Origin: Rhamnusium bicolor
Taxonomy: Eukaryota > Arthropoda > Insecta > Coleoptera > Cerambycidae
Assembly (NCBI GenBank): GCA_029963845.1
Contig: JANEYF010004796.1
Span: 1 to 64,000 of the forward strand
Reading direction: 5' to 3'
Length of the DNA: 64,000 bases
Both the position numbers and the translations under genes were made by a program. Of this stretch, positions 48,943 through 61,940 are shown piece after piece. A model generated the notes under the pieces. The model saw nothing but the letters and a program-made list of their open reading frames with translations. It did no database searches and was not told where the DNA came from. Each line of letters begins with the position of its first letter. Within the stretch, counting starts at the first letter, position 1.

Positions 48943-49639
48943 GGTTTTCTATTTTGGCACAAAGTATGTTTTTTATCGATATGATAACAAGCAGGGAAAG
49001 GAAAATAGACCGGAGTCCAGGGGCAGCAGCTACTACTGCCTAATATGGTTAACACAAGGACATACGTACAAAAATAAATGCAAAAGCATAAAATGCATAA
49101 TGACATACATACCGCTTGATACAATGTATTAATCAAAATGACTGAAAATTGTCATCGCATTAGCATGCATTGTCATAAATAATATTCATTCTGCATTCTG
49201 ACTGTAAAATTTGAGCGATTCGGTCTGTACAAATTTTTGTACAAATAAAATGAAAGGTTTACATCTATCGAAGATAATGATGCAAATTTTAAATAGTTCA
49301 TATGGGCAGGCACTGACAAATCCCGCAAATAATTTTCAGAAATTTTACACATTGTTTTGTATCCCAGGTTTCTCTGTAAAATATTTTGTAATTTTTAATT
49401 GTTTATAGCTCGAATTTTGCGGTCTGATACAGACAAAGCCAAAATTCTTAGTATAACATTAACAACCTTATTTCACCAAAAGTAAGCTGTTTCATCCACT
49501 GTCACCCACAAAAATTTATTTCGTACGTCCTCTATAGTATTCCCCAAAATACTTTTATACACACTTGGTAGATATATTTTACGTAATGTATGGCTACTAG
49601 GTAAACGTAAACCTGGTACATATTTTGTAAAGGAACATA
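48943..49639. other. No recognisable gene
   Basis: Open frames at 48941-49132 and 49211-49408 show no motif. Confidence 0.45.
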
Positions 49640-50735
49640 AGAGATTTCCAATGATACCTCGTAAGTGACTTTCCCAAATTGTTTTAATTTAATTTTTAGT
49701 TTTTCATTAAACTGTGTAATGACTATTCCGATTTATTCTAATTGACTCATGTAATGCTAGAAAAATCAATATCCCGTCGACAATACTAAATTATGTGATT
49801 TATGAGCAAATAAAGTTCATCAAAATAGTTTTTGGGACGAAACATAAATTTTTCAAATGGAACCATATTTCCGCTGGTACCATAGTATTATATAAGAAAT
49901 TTATTTATATGCATTGTTAAAATGTGCGATAAATATAACTAAAATTACAGCTAAGAGATACTTGGGATTCCTGGATTTAGGAGAGAGAATGTATTTTCAA
50001 CAAGATGGCGCTCCTCTACATAATTGAAGTAGAGTAATTGATTACCTTCAACAAATATTCGGAGAAAACATCATTTCGACGAATAGTCCTGTCAGGTGGC
50101 CTCCAAGGTCGCCTGATTTGACTCCCCTAGATTTTTGTTTGGTATTATTTAAAATATATTGTCTACGTAACCGCAGTTATAATCCGTGGAAACCTGGAGC
50201 TACGAGTAAGAAGCACAATTAATAGCATAATGGTCCATCAACTGGCAAATGTTCTTAGAGATACAGCTATGCAATTTCAAAAGGACGTTGACGTTAATGA
50301 ACAGCATTTTAATGTAATGTTTTGTGTTCCTATTTTGTATTCCATAGCCACCTTATGTAGGTATACCTAGATAATCGTAATTAAATTATACCTATATTTA
50401 TTTTTAATTTTCTCTTAGTTATTTTGATTGTATTTATCGCACATTTTAATAATGCATATGAATAAATTCTTTATTAATAGTACTAATAAATGGTACCACG
50501 GTACCAATATGGTTCCATTTACAATAATCATTTTGACAACATGTACATATATGCTCATAAATCACATAATTTAGTATTTTCGATGGGATTTCCATTTTTC
50601 TAGCATTACCCGAGCCAATAAGAATAAATCTGTACAGTCATAACATAGTTAAATGGATAACTAAAAATTAAATTAAAACAAGTATTGACGTTTGAACTGT
50701 CACTTATGTGGTATCATTGAGTTTAGAAAATTATG
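49640..50735 (+). mobile_element. Mariner-like element with ~300-bp inverted arms
   Basis: 49640-49955 is the imperfect inverse of 50420-50735, for example TTTTAATTTAATTTTTAGTT and AAAATGTGCGATAAATA on the left and their inverses on the right. Between them is a transposase 3' half. The exact termini and TA sites were not resolved. Confidence 0.6.
49950..50330 (+). pseudogene. IS630/mariner transposase, 3' half
   Basis: Reads RYLGFLDLGERMYFQQDGAP (second catalytic Asp) then LHN, a stop and SRVIDYLQQIFGENIISTNS. RWPPRSPDLTPLDFCL (third Asp) and a decayed tail with DTAMQFQKDVDVNEQHFNVM follow. The spacing between the two Asp is about 37 residues by hand count. The N-terminal half, including the first Asp, is deleted. 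Confidence 0.75.
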
Positions 50736-50832
50736 CAGAATTTAAAAATGCAAAAATATACAGGGTGCTCCATTCAAAAATCAGAAGTTAGTGTTACTTC
50801 CGATGAAGTTGGAAGTGGAAAAAAATCATTTA

Positions 50833-51545
50833 TACAGGGTAGGGCAATAGTGGTTGAGAATCCCCACACTAGTCAGAGAGAAGTAAGCTCATAAGTTTCA
50901 TGCATGTCATATTCAAATGCACCAGGAACTATTTGATGACGATTTCAAAGGCGTCTACAGTTTTGTAATTGGGCCAGAGATAAAATGCAAGATGTCACCT
51001 ACTGCAGTAATATTTTATTCACTCAAGAGGCAACTTTTCATAAAACTGGATTTGTTAATAGGCACAATTTCCATTATTATGCTTCGGAAAATTTTCACTT
51101 TTTTAGGCAAGTTGATAACCAGCACAGATGATCTATAAACGTTTTGGGAGGAATTATTGAAGAATATTTAACAGGGTCACATTTCTTTGCCCCAAATATT
51201 TGTTATTCTTCCTGAAAAGATTCGAAATAGGATGTTGTTTCAGCAAGATGGTGCTCCACCACAGTACTTAAATGCAGTTAGAATCCACTTAAAAAATACC
51301 TACCCACTTCAATTGATTCACTAAATGGCCTGCTAGATTCCCAAGTCTTACAAAAATGAAGTTTTTTTTGTGGGGATGTGTAAAGGAAACTGTTTATAAA
51401 GGCCACCAACAACAGTACAAAATATGAAGTAAAGAATAATAACCGCTTTTAGATCTATCACACCGGCAATTTTAGGAACAGTAGAAACCTCATATCAAAA
51501 GCGCATAGGACGTGTCGCAATCAAAGCAGGCAACATGTGGAGTAC
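50833..51545 (+). pseudogene. IS630/mariner transposase, second family member
   Basis: Starts near a TACAGGGTAGGGCAATAGTG terminus (50833). Pieces: RLQFCNWARDKM, ILFTQEATFHKTGFVNRHNF (first catalytic block, Asp replaced by Gln), SINVLGGIIEEYLTG, LFFQQDGAPPQYLNAVRIHL (second Asp), the SPDLT site decayed to FPSLTK, then FFLWGCVKETVY and YQKRIGRVAIKAG at the end. Several frame breaks. The right terminus was not found. Confidence 0.7.
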
Positions 51546-53680
51546 TTATAATTTTTTTCTAATGAATTATTTGAGGATACCTCTATTTCTTAAGTTTATT
51601 CTTGAATTTTGTACTTACTGCCCAACAAAATGAAAATGGTTGCAATTAGCCATGGAGAAGTACTTACAAAAATTATTTGTTTTTCATTTCTATATCACAT
51701 CGTTGAATAATATACAGGGTATTCCATTTGAAAAAATTGAGAAAATTCAATTTAAAAAGTTCTTAATTGAAACATATTTTTTTGTCCATCCTGTACATTT
51801 TTAGGAAGTAAAAATGATTCAAGAACATTAATTAGATGTCGCGTAACTAGTATTCACATAAGTTTTTCTTAAAACCCATAATTGGTGATTTTTGTTCAGC
51901 ATATGCAGATGGCATTATTTCAATAAAACAAAATTCATTACATCCAAGAGGTTGGGAAATAGTCAATAATAATATAGGAATGAATAGAGTCTAGAAGGAG
52001 GCTTCAAAAAATGTACTGATATACATAATATTTCTTTAAAAAAAAAGGCACTTAATCCTGTAATTTCGTCTTGGCTCGCCATGTATATTCGAAAATAATT
52101 TCCGGTGATAAACTCTAAGTCGTTGTGGGTCTCGTGGTTTTTTGGTTTGTCCCATGCACTATATATCAAAAAGTGACGTTTGTTAAGTATATAGGACGTT
52201 CCAAATTTTAATTGTTTATCTTTAAAACTAAAGGAAAAAAGTGGGTGTACCACGATCATGTTATTCCCCAGTATTGTTATATATGTAGTATCCCGGTTTC
52301 CTGTAGAATTCTGCACCTTCCTGCCTCGATACTGTTTATACCAGTTGCATATATTACAGGTATATAAATGAACACACCACAGATTATCGCGTAATTCGAC
52401 ACCAATGAGGGCTACCGCGCTTAAATTCACCAAGAGAGGCGCTAGTGTACCGAAAGGTCAATGTCACTGAACGTTAATGTTTACTATGGCTTTTTAACGC
52501 TAGTTTTTAGTAATTTTTATAAAAATTAGCTGAAAAACATTTAACACAATGATGGCAGAAAGGGAAAGTAGTAATTTACTTGCTCAATTGGGAAATTATT
52601 GTACTTATCAGAGGTATCTTATGTCATTTAAGATATAAGAAGGTTATATTAAGAATGAATATGATGAAAACAACGAATGTATATGATTATTGCTCACGTT
52701 TTTCTGTGGTAGACTCCTTTGGTAACACATAATCGTCAGGATTAAAATGTTTCTTACAAACACACGAATGTTTCGAAGGAGTAAAGTTATTTCTATCAAC
52801 CACTGTTTTAGGTGAGTTTTCTCTCTCAGAAGCATAATATGTTCACCTTTTCTTTCCGAACAAAATGGAACTGTATAATACTGAAGCATAATTAACAAGT
52901 TTTTTTATTTACTGATGTATGAAGTAATTATAATAAAACCCTATAAACTTTTCCTGCGTCTAACAATAACTTTTGACATGATCTTACTCGGCCAGTGGCG
53001 CCAACTGGTAAGCCTAAAAACGTTACTCCTCATGGTAAAAATGGTTATAAAATGGCGTTGGCCCAGGTTTTGAAAAAGATAAGTGAGTGAAATCTTCAAC
53101 TGGAAAAATATGTACTCTTCGTAAACCGTAATTACGATAAGCATAGGAACCTATAGGTCCTTCATCTACGCCTATGACTATGAATATTCAGGGAATAAAA
53201 TCAAGGTTTCTTATTTGTAGATACATAATAAATACAAATATACATAGTACATGTTATAGGTTTTTATTTGAAAACTAGAACGCTGCGATATTGATGATAA
53301 TATTTAGGTCTTCTATTTTTATGAATTGTATTGTATCCACTATGGTAATGGTGGCTTTCTAAATTATTAATTATGTATTGAGTGGTATATTTCATTAGAT
53401 ATACTATTGATTAACCTCGAGTTTTAAGTAATAAATTGCTGAAGTCAAAAAGAAAGGACTAATACCAAGCGTTCTTCTTTTAAATTAATATTCACAATTA
53501 TTTAAATTACTCATTTATTAAACCTAGAAAGGCATTTTAAATTACGGATCCAATTAGGCTCTTCATGAAACAGTAAGGTTCATTGTTCGGAATCACATGT
53601 TGGCAAATATTTCAAATATCTCGTTTATTGATAGTATTTTAATAAGAAAGTAATTTACCAATTCAAATTGCAGATGCAAT
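51546..53680. other. Repeat-like, no credible gene
   Basis: TACAGGGTATTCCATTTG at about 51712 and CATCCTGTAC near 51785 look like closely spaced mariner-type ends. The 156-codon minus frame 51963-52433 has no motif I trust. From 52500 on only AT-rich sequence with short frames. Confidence 0.4.
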
Positions 53681-55801
53681 TAAAGAAGAAAGAAGAAATA
53701 ACATGACTTAAAAAAATCAAGTACCTCTGTTGGAAAATATTTCAAATATCAAACCTGAATATAAACCGGTTCTAACTCATATAAAAAACATGTATAGTGA
53801 TAAAATTAAAGAGGCAAAAAATCAATATTATAACAGAATGATCAATAATGCAACCAACAAATCGAAATGTACTTGGAACCTAGTTAATTCAACTATAGGT
53901 AATACCAGGTCTAATAAGTTACCTTCAAACAATGATTATATTGGGCAGGCTGATAATTTTAATACATTCCTTGTCGAAAATATTCCTAATCTAATAAAAA
54001 ATGTGAATCAGCGAGTAACATCTAGCGATTCTATTGAATTGATCAACATAAATAAGGAATCCATGTTCATATGCCCTATCTCTGCTGAGGAGATATGCAA
54101 CATAGTAAAAAATTTCAAACTATAGCGGTTTTGGTGGTATAACAATAAAGTTACTTAAACAATGCATAAATATACTAGCTGCCCCACTTGCAGACATTTA
54201 CAATGCATTTGTCTCTCAAGCAGTTTTTCCTGATTAATTAAAATTAGTTATAGTAAAGCCCTTGTTTAAGAAAGGTGGTCAAGATCAACTAGATTATCAA
54301 CTGAAGTTTGTTGTCAGTCTTTTCAAAAAATTCTAGAAACTCTCATGTATACCAGACTTCTTGCTTTTTTGAGCAGATCTAATTTCTTTCACAATTTTCA
54401 ACTTGGTTTTATAAAAAAATAAGTCGACAACGACAGCTCTTGTCAAATTTGCTGATACAGTGTTGAATGCCTTGGATAGTCAGGATATTGTTTGCGGACT
54501 ATTCCTAGACTTGTCCAGGGCATTCGATACCCTAAATGATACTTACCTTCTAAATAAATTAGAAAGAATTGGAGTAAGGGATACTAGTGTAAGCTGGTTT
54601 ACCTCTTACTTGGAAAATGGAAAACAAAAAACCTGCATATCTATAGACATGAATAAATACGAATCAGATATATTAACCTTTAATCATGGTGTACCACAAG
54701 GAAGTGTTGTCAGTGATGGAAATAAAATAAACATTATAAATTATGCTGATGACACCAATCTAATAATAAAGGGTAAAACTCTCGCAGAAACCCAACAAAA
54801 TGCCATTCAGACATGGGCAAATTTAAAAGAATGGTTTTCTGTTAATCAGTTCATTTTAAACGAATCTAAATCAAAGTGTGTCATTTTTAAAACTCGTCAA
54901 TCAACAATCTAAACTACTGATTGTTTCACCGACGAGATACCCAGTCAAGCTTCAAATAGTACTAGATTGTTAAGCGTGGTAATGGATAGTCAATATAAAT
55001 GGGTTGACCATATTGAAAATATTGTAAAAAAATTTAACAAAAACTGTTTCGCTCTTAGAATCCTACCACGGTCATTTAACGTGGATACTTTTAAAACCGT
55101 TTACTATGCCAATTTTTATTCCAGTCTCAAATATGGAATCGAAATTTGGGGTGGCTCCAGTAATTTATTAAAAGTTCTCAAAGTGCAAAAGAGCTATGTG
55201 AAAAATCTTCAATAAAAAGTTTAATGAATCCTGCAGAGGATATTTCAAAGACAACAACATGCTTACAGTCCTTGGCTTATATATTTACTCGTGCTTGATG
55301 TATCTAAAAGCTAACAAAATAGACTTTAAACCGTCTCAATTTAGCCAATGTTATGAAACCAGAAATATAGAAAATTATGCATTCCCCAAACATCGTCTAA
55401 CTCTTACTGAAAAGGGCCCCTATTATGCGACAATAAATTTTTTTAATAAACTTCCTACTAATTTGAAAGATAATTTTCATCTAAATTGTTTCAAGAAGCA
55501 AGTTTTCCAGATATATGTATATGTGATATTGAGCCCTACTCTGTTCAAAAATTTGTTAATTTTAGATTTTTTTTTTTTTTACATTGTACATGTTTGTTTT
55601 ATTTTTATTTTTGCACTTCTTTGTTGTCTTGTTTGTCTTATACATGCGAAATTTTATGCTTGTACTTCTTCTAATCTAGTTTATATTAATTATTTTACAG
55701 ATTGTTTTAGTCGTATTTTAGACCTTAAGTTCTAAGTTGACCTGTTTTATACATATGCATTGTATGTCTAATGATACGGAATAAAACTTACTTACTTACT
55801 T
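53680..55801 (+). mobile_element. Non-LTR retrotransposon, 5'-truncated
   Basis: Contains the pre-RT and RT of a CR1/Jockey-group ORF2 and ends with AATAAAACTTACTTACTTAC, an (ACTT)n-type tail at 55788-55801. The endonuclease and ORF1 are missing, the usual result of incomplete target-primed reverse transcription. Confidence 0.8.
53690..55560 (+). pseudogene. Non-LTR reverse transcriptase, frameshifted
   Basis: Pre-RT: KIKEAKNQYYNRMINNATNK and CTWNLVNSTIGNTRSNKLPS (53730-54125). Finger region FPD, stop, LKLVIVKPLFKKGG. Palm: VCGLFLDLSRAFDTLN (first Asp), HGVPQGSVV, IINYADDTNLIIKG (catalytic YADD) and LNESKSKCVIF. Thumb: FYSSLKYGIEIWGG; tail: FAFPKHRLTLTEKGPYY-like region near 55380-55440. Between GVPQGSVV and INYADD only nine residues remain where about 25-30 are normal, so the palm has an in-frame deletion. 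Confidence 0.85.
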
Positions 55802-55802
55802 G

Positions 55803-55990
55803 ACGAAAAAGGAATAAGAAGAGAAGAAATAAATAAGAACAAACGGGGGATATAGAATGAAGAAAGGAAGAATAAGAAAGAAGAAATAACGAAAGAGAAA
55901 GAGGAACAAAGAAAAAGGTAGAAAGAGGAAAAAGGGGTACATAAGAAGATTTACAAAAGAAGAAATAAACAAACAAGGAAGAGAAAACAA
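55803..55990. repeat. Purine-rich (GAA/AAG) tract
   Basis: About 190 bases made almost only of A and G on the plus strand. The long frames on the minus strand (Leu/Phe/Ser-rich) are artefacts of this composition. Confidence 0.8.
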
Positions 55991-56523
55991 GAGGCGCATG
56001 ATAGCTGGGTAGTTAAAGCGGTTTTAGCTCTTTCCTCGGTAACAGGTGTCGATGATTTGACTCCATCCTAGAGCAAGATGAGAAATTTAATTTGTAATTT
56101 ATTTCGGACTAAGATAGGAGAGGGAATTGTCGATGCCCTAGATGCAGTTCAGACTCCATAATATAATGTGGGGTCTAGTCTCTCTTTACCTAACACAAAA
56201 TCCTAGGATTTTTAGAAGGTTACTCCAATGATTTGAGAGGCGGTTAAGGGAAGCATTTATATGGAATTTATTTGACTGTAACTGTGCATAAAATTACACT
56301 TATGGAAAATTGATATCTATTAAATAGTACATTCATAATATAGTAAAATCCTATGAACTAAAATACAGTTTGAGTTTGAGTTTAGATACGTATTTATAAA
56401 CTGATTTTTTTTTTGTAATAGAAATAATTTTGTTGAATTTAACTAGCGACAGAGCAGTATTATGGAGACCAAGATTTAAAGAGTTTTTATAACGTAGGCA
56501 ACATGAAATCGCCATTGCGTAAA
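55991..56523. other. No recognisable gene
   Basis: May include the 3' untranslated end of the minus-strand element that follows. Confidence 0.45.
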
Positions 56524-57800
56524 TTAGTTATGATTGTAAGACAGAGATTCGTAATTAGTAGAATCCTTGTATGTGGTGAGTAGTGAGGGATAAATATATA
56601 AAGTAGGCAGACACATAATTTTATACTCTGTAAAGGCTAGCCTACAAAGATCTCTAGAGGTATCGGCTAAGACTCTCAGGGCATTTTTTTGTATTCTGAA
56701 CACAGAAGTAGAGCTTGTTAAATTACCCCGCAAGGTGGTGCCATCGCTTAGATGCGAGTGAAGTAGTGAGGATTATGGCATTCTTAAAGAATCATTGTCT
56801 ACTAGTTTTTTTAAGTTGACGTAGGAAAAAGAGCTGAGTGCTTAGTTCTCGCAAATATATGGGTTTATGCCATTCAATAACTTCATCACTTGTCAAACTT
56901 CACATTAAAGCTTTTATTTAATTTGCAGTGAGTAGGAAGGTTATCTTTTGGGTTTTGCCTGGATTTTGTTTAAAATCATTAGAAATAAACCATTCATTGA
57001 CGTTATTTCCAGGACTAGATATATTATCTTTAAGATTTCCCTTGTTAACATTGCATTCATAAAAATACAATCTTCGGCATAAACTGTAGAGAAGTATGTA
57101 ATTTACATAACTAATAAAAAGCGGAGGTCCCAGAACAGATCCTTGTCTAACACCATGCCGGATTAGGGATAATTGAGATGCCATACCATTTAAGTAAGGA
57201 GACTGATAACCCTCAGATAAGTAAGAGTACCAATGTGTGCAAGTTTAGCTAATAGTCTAACATGAGAAACAGTCAAAGGCTCTGGATAAATGACAGGCCT
57301 CCAACTATGCTGGCCACAAACCTAGCAATGGCTTTAACGAGAAATCGGCCACTTCGAAGACCATACTGATTATAATGTAAAAGTTTCGAGATTTTGACAA
57401 GCCTGTTATTAACAATGAATTCCATTATTTTGTCAAAATAAGAGATTATAGGAATAGACTTATGGTCATCAGGGCTGTTTATGTTACCTTTATTAAAAAT
57501 AGGGGAGAGTTTATTTAATTTCAAAGCTGAAGGAAACTCTCCATTGCTGAAACACAAATTTGTGTTATAAATAGTGGGTCAATTAAAATATCCATACATT
57601 CTTTCACGAGTTGACTATCGATCTGAAAAATGTCTTGATATTTATTATATTTAAGCTTGCTTATTGCATTTGCAATTTCAAACCAATCTACGGGAAGCAA
57701 GGCAAAAGAATTTTAAGTGGTTAGTAGCAGTTAATTCTTCAATAATATTGCCAAGAACTGTAGAAAAATAAGTCGTCGCTGTGAATTGAAAAACTGCTAT
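56524..57800 (-). pseudogene. Non-LTR RT, minus strand, broken
   Basis: From 57800 down the minus strand reads TTYFSTVLGNIIEELTATN, DWFEIANAISKLKYNKYQDI, KECMDILIDPLFITQIC, then SNGEFPSALKLNKLSPIFNK, IPIISYFDKIMEFIVNNRLV and YNQYGLRSGR. Further down: HGVRQGSVLGPPLFISYVNY and NEWFISNDFKQNPGKTQKIT, then FRIQKNALRVLADTSRDLCR near 56660. The catalytic YADD box is lost (YSLCRRLYFYE there). It is a CR1/Jockey-group RT with at least five frame breaks. It lies tail to tail with the plus-strand element ending at 55801. Confidence 0.8.
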
Positions 57801-59865
57801 GTGGAGACTACCAAATTTTACAGAAGATACGGAAAATCATAACATACTTGTAGTTATAGTTTGAATAGGTGATAACTAATCTCCCATATTACGAGGCATA
57901 GGTACCATTGAAGAATTTTATCAAACACCTTCATGTGCAGTGAGAATCAGTTTGTTAGGTGTCATGAGCCATGACATCAAAGTCAACGCCAATCAACTCT
58001 ATTTTAAACTTGTTGGAGAGATTAATTAGTCTAGGAGTGTAAATTTTCTTCTTTACGTTAGTAGCACATGTTTCAAATAGAAATATTGACTCAAATGATC
58101 TGCAAATCCTGTGTTTAAGACATCTGCACCATAAGTAAAATCGGGTGAATCAGATTGCAATTCAAGGATTTGACTGAATGCGATTGTCAATGCTAATAGA
58201 ATTAGTAACTGTTGTGAGAAAATCGAAAAAAATCAGTTGATTATACAATCTGTCCAGTAAAGTGTTCTTACAATGCAAATTAATGTTAGTCACTTGTTAT
58301 TATATTTTTTTATTTTATTAATTAGTTAGGTAATTTAATAGTAAACATAAAATATTTCCATGTATCATACCTAATACCTATCTTTGATACCTTTGTGTTG
58401 ACGATTTGCATAGTTCTGTGGTCCCTGCGATTTTCTTGCCTCGCCGTATATTAATATCATGTCAATTTGATGTTCACTGGTACAAAATGCAATTTGCTTA
58501 AAGAATCACTAATTATCACTTTTAATGAAAGATATCAATTTGGATAACACAGAATTAATTAACTAATGTCAATATAGCAACTAAATAGTATTACAATAAT
58601 GGCGTTGATAAACAAATGAAAACCGTTCAACATTTTAATCAAAGTTCAGAGAGATCACTCTTTCTCAGTTTTGATTATTAGAATGCAGTTGAACAGTCAG
58701 ATAAGAGTAACTCATGAACTGTTAAATTTAGATATAGGGTATGATAAATTTTTTTCAGTAGAATCCAAAAATGTGAAAATATACAGGAGGCTCCATTTTA
58801 ATTATTGGGGAAATCCATGTTGGTGTAATTTTCCAGGAATTGAGGCCATGGTGTGACCAGTAGTTAGCACCCCCGCAGTGAGCTGAACAAATGCTCGCAA
58901 ATTTGTCTACCTTAATTTGTTTTCTTTCAAAATGGTATTATTTATCTTCATAATGACTTTTTTGACCGCCTCCTTCTTAGAAATTACCAGAACTAGGTGT
59001 AGGCTACGATGCATATTTTACGCTTATATTTTTCCAGTATCCAGAAATGTACAAATAGGTATGCGGGATGTCCCATTTAAAATAATAAAGTTAATATTAT
59101 TTCCGGTCAAACGGGAAACGTCAGTCTGATGTTTTTGTGCTTGATTTCTTCAGCTAGGCAACTATATACCTACCTAAAATTTCATATCAATATATTTGTT
59201 TATGTAGAACCAGCAGCCTAAGTAATAAATTCGTTGACACTCGGTATACAGATTTTAACAAAAAAAAAACGGTTAAACTTAAAAAATGTCTTTTAACCAT
59301 ATTAAAAATTTGAACTTCTCTCTACATAAGTATTGAATCACTGCCAAATCCAAGATAAAAAAATAAGGAAATGATTATAAAATTTACAACTTAATTCATT
59401 GCTATTTTCTACAAGACAACATAAACAAACAAGCTGTTTGTAAACGTAAGAAAAATTAATGAGACAAAATGCAGCAATTTTGTTCGTCTGTGACATTGAC
59501 AAACAAAAACTTACGACAAATATTTCTCTCACTACTTACTATATTTAACATAAAATTGAGAGATATGTTTATATTGTTATAGAACCTATTTGGCTAATTT
59601 AGTGGCAATTCAGTAGATGACGTTATTTTTAAGATTAAAAATAATGTTATAGAGTTATTGAAGCTGTGCCTAATGTAATAAAAATATCTTATTGTGACGA
59701 CGTAGGTATCATCGCGTCGCTCATCACCGGCACTTAGGTGATAAAAATAGTAAATTTCTATTTATCACTTTAGTTGCCTGTTGAATGTATTTTAATACAC
59801 CTTACGTTTAATATTAAATTATGTATAAAAGATTTTTTTCGCTCTTATTAACTAAGATTTGACAA
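57801..59865. other. No gene; two mariner-type ends
   Basis: TATACAGGAGGCTCCATTTT at about 58778 and gggatgtcccatttaaaata at about 59062 resemble IS630/mariner termini. The second is followed by AAGTTAATATTATTTCCGGT, the subterminal word seen at 418, 16852 and 50787. Confidence 0.4.
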
Positions 59866-60136
59866 TGTAAAAAATTATAAACACTTTTTATTACTTGTCT
59901 AATTTTCACTTTATTTGTTATTTTACAATTAGTTTCATCCTATTCGGACATTTTCAAGTAAACTAAATTGTACACAGATTTTACTTTCATTTAAATATAA
60001 ACTGAACTGAATAGAAAGATGGGTCACTTTATGGTTGATAATATAATTCAAATTTGTACAGATGTTATGTTTTTAAATGCAGGGGTCTTTTCAAGATAGT
60101 AAATTATACTAGGGTGTGATTCTTATTAGCAGCAGG

Positions 60137-60864
60137 TTACCTGAATAAGTTTAATAACGGAGAATTATTTAAATCTATTTGGTCGTTTAATATGTTGTAA
60201 TTCTTATTCCTATTTAATTTATTAATTTCTAGCACTTCTAATAAATTAAGTTTTTTACTTTTCCCACAAATATGTAATATTTTAGGTTGACGGTCGTCAG
60301 TTATTGTATGACCAGAATCTGTTAAATGTTTATAAAAGTTGGAATGTTGTTTTTGTGTGTGAACATGTTCTCTATATCTTACTCCAAACGATCTACCTGT
60401 TTGACCTATATATGAGGCGTTACATTCTGGGCAATCTAACCAATATACACCACATTTTTTAGAGATATCAGTTTTTTTGTTTTGCATTGAAAAGATACCT
60501 GCCTATATTTTTGTTAGAACTAAAAGATGTTTTAATATTAAATTTGGAAAAAGTATTGCTAATTAAATAGGAGAGTTGACCTGAATATGGTAATGAAATG
60601 TATGTTTGAACTTTTTTCTAGTTAATAGTGGGGTAAAGTTCTTTCAAGAGGGACTTATTTTGTTTTTTGTAGATTAGATTGTTGATTATATTTTGAGGCT
60701 ACCCGTTATTATGTGCTATAAGTATTATTGTGTCTAATTCTTCTTTTAAATCTGTCTCAGATAGAGGTAAGCCGAAGGCTCGGTGTGTCATAGATTGATA
60801 TGAGGCTAATTTGTGGGAGAGAGGGTTATAGGAATTAAAGGGTATAGTTACGTCTGTAAAAGTC
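60137..60864 (-). pseudogene. Penelope-like RT thumb plus GIY-YIG domain (minus copy)
   Basis: The clean part (60487-60137) reads KTDISKKCGVYWLDCPECNA, SYIGQTGRSFGVRYREHVHT, LLEVLEINKLNRNKNYNI and ends LNNSPLLNLFR. GVYWLDC...YIGQTGRS is the GIY-YIG signature. The Arg in RSFGVRYREH and the Glu of LLEVLEI occupy catalytic positions. Upstream of 60487 the linker and RT thumb are frameshifted. The domain nicks target DNA in canonical Penelope-like elements. Confidence 0.85.
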
Positions 60865-60898
60865 GAAAAAGTTTATTGACTCGACTTAACAATAAAAA

Positions 60899-61655
60899 GA
60901 CATAAAATATCATTTTCCTATAATATTTACCGCAAACCAACTTTTACAGACGCCACTATACCCTTTAATTCCTATAACCCTCCCTTCCACAAATTATCCT
61001 CATATCAATCTATGACACACCGAGCCTTCAGCCTACCTCTATCTGAGACAGATTTAAAAGAAGAATTAGACACAATAAGACTTATAGCACATAATAACGG
61101 GTACCCTCAAAATATAATCAACAATCTAATCTACAAAAAACAAAATAAGTCCCTCTTGAAAGAACTTTATCCCACTCTTAACGAGAAAAAAGTTCAAACA
61201 TACATTTTATTACCATATTCAGGTCAACTCTCCTATTCAATTAGCAATACTTTTTCCAAATTTAATATTAAAACATCTTTTAGTTCTAACGAAAATATAG
61301 GCAGATATCTTTTCAATGCAAAACAAAAAACTGATATCTCTAAAAAATGTGGTGTATATCGGTTAGATTGCCCAGATGTAACGCCTCATATTTAGGTCAA
61401 ACAGGTAGATCGTTCGGAGTAAGATATAGAGAACATATTCACACACAAAAACAACATTCCAACTTTTATAAACATTTAACAGATTCTGGTCATACAATAA
61501 CTGACGACCATCAACTTAAAATATTACATATTTGTGGGAAAAGTAAGAAACTTAATTTATTAGAAGTGCTAGAGATTAATAAATTAAATAGGAATAAGAA
61601 TTACAACATATTAAACTACCAAATAGATTTAAATAATTCTCCGTTATTAAACTAA
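60899..61655 (+). pseudogene. Penelope-like RT end plus GIY-YIG domain (plus copy)
   Basis: Starts KISFSYNIYRKPTFTDATIP, the YRKPTFTD block of Penelope-like RTs, then FHKLSSYQSMTHRAFSLPLS, LLPYSGQLSYSISNTFSKFN, KKCGVYRLDC. A one-base frameshift near 61375 splits the GIY-YIG domain; the rest (YLGQTGRSFGVRYREHIHTQ) follows in the next frame to 61655. The catalytic RT palm is absent because of 5' truncation. Confidence 0.85.
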
Positions 61656-61940
61656 TTCAGGTAACCTGCTGCTAATAAAAATCACACCATAATATAATTT
61701 ACTATCTTGAAAAAACCCCTATATTTAAAGACGTAACATCTGTACAAATTTGAATTATATTATCAACCATAAAGTGACCCATCCTTCTATTTAGTTCAGT
61801 TTATATTTAAATGAAAGTAAAATCTGTGTATAATTTAGTTTACTTGAAAATGTCCGAATAGGTTAAAACTAATTGTAAAATAACAAATAAAGTGAAAATT
61901 AGACAAGTAATAAAAAGTATTTATAATTTTTTAAATCAAA
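61656..61940 (+). repeat. Penelope-like terminal repeat (pLTR-like)
   Basis: Matches 3107-3479 (inverted) and 59874-60136 (inverted). It ends with TTTATAATTTTTTAAATCAA just before an ORF start, so in a tandem arrangement it separates one copy from the next. Confidence 0.75.

Noticed and set aside
51712..51796. A complete ~85-bp MITE with TACAGG ends
   Set aside because: The ends match over too few bases and no TA duplication is clear.
51963..52433. 156-codon minus-strand frame
   Set aside because: Long for chance, but no motif, and it lies among transposon-end-like words; likely repeat DNA.
55788..55999. Leu/Phe-rich minus-strand frames resembling membrane proteins
   Set aside because: They come from the purine-rich tract and have no real sequence complexity.
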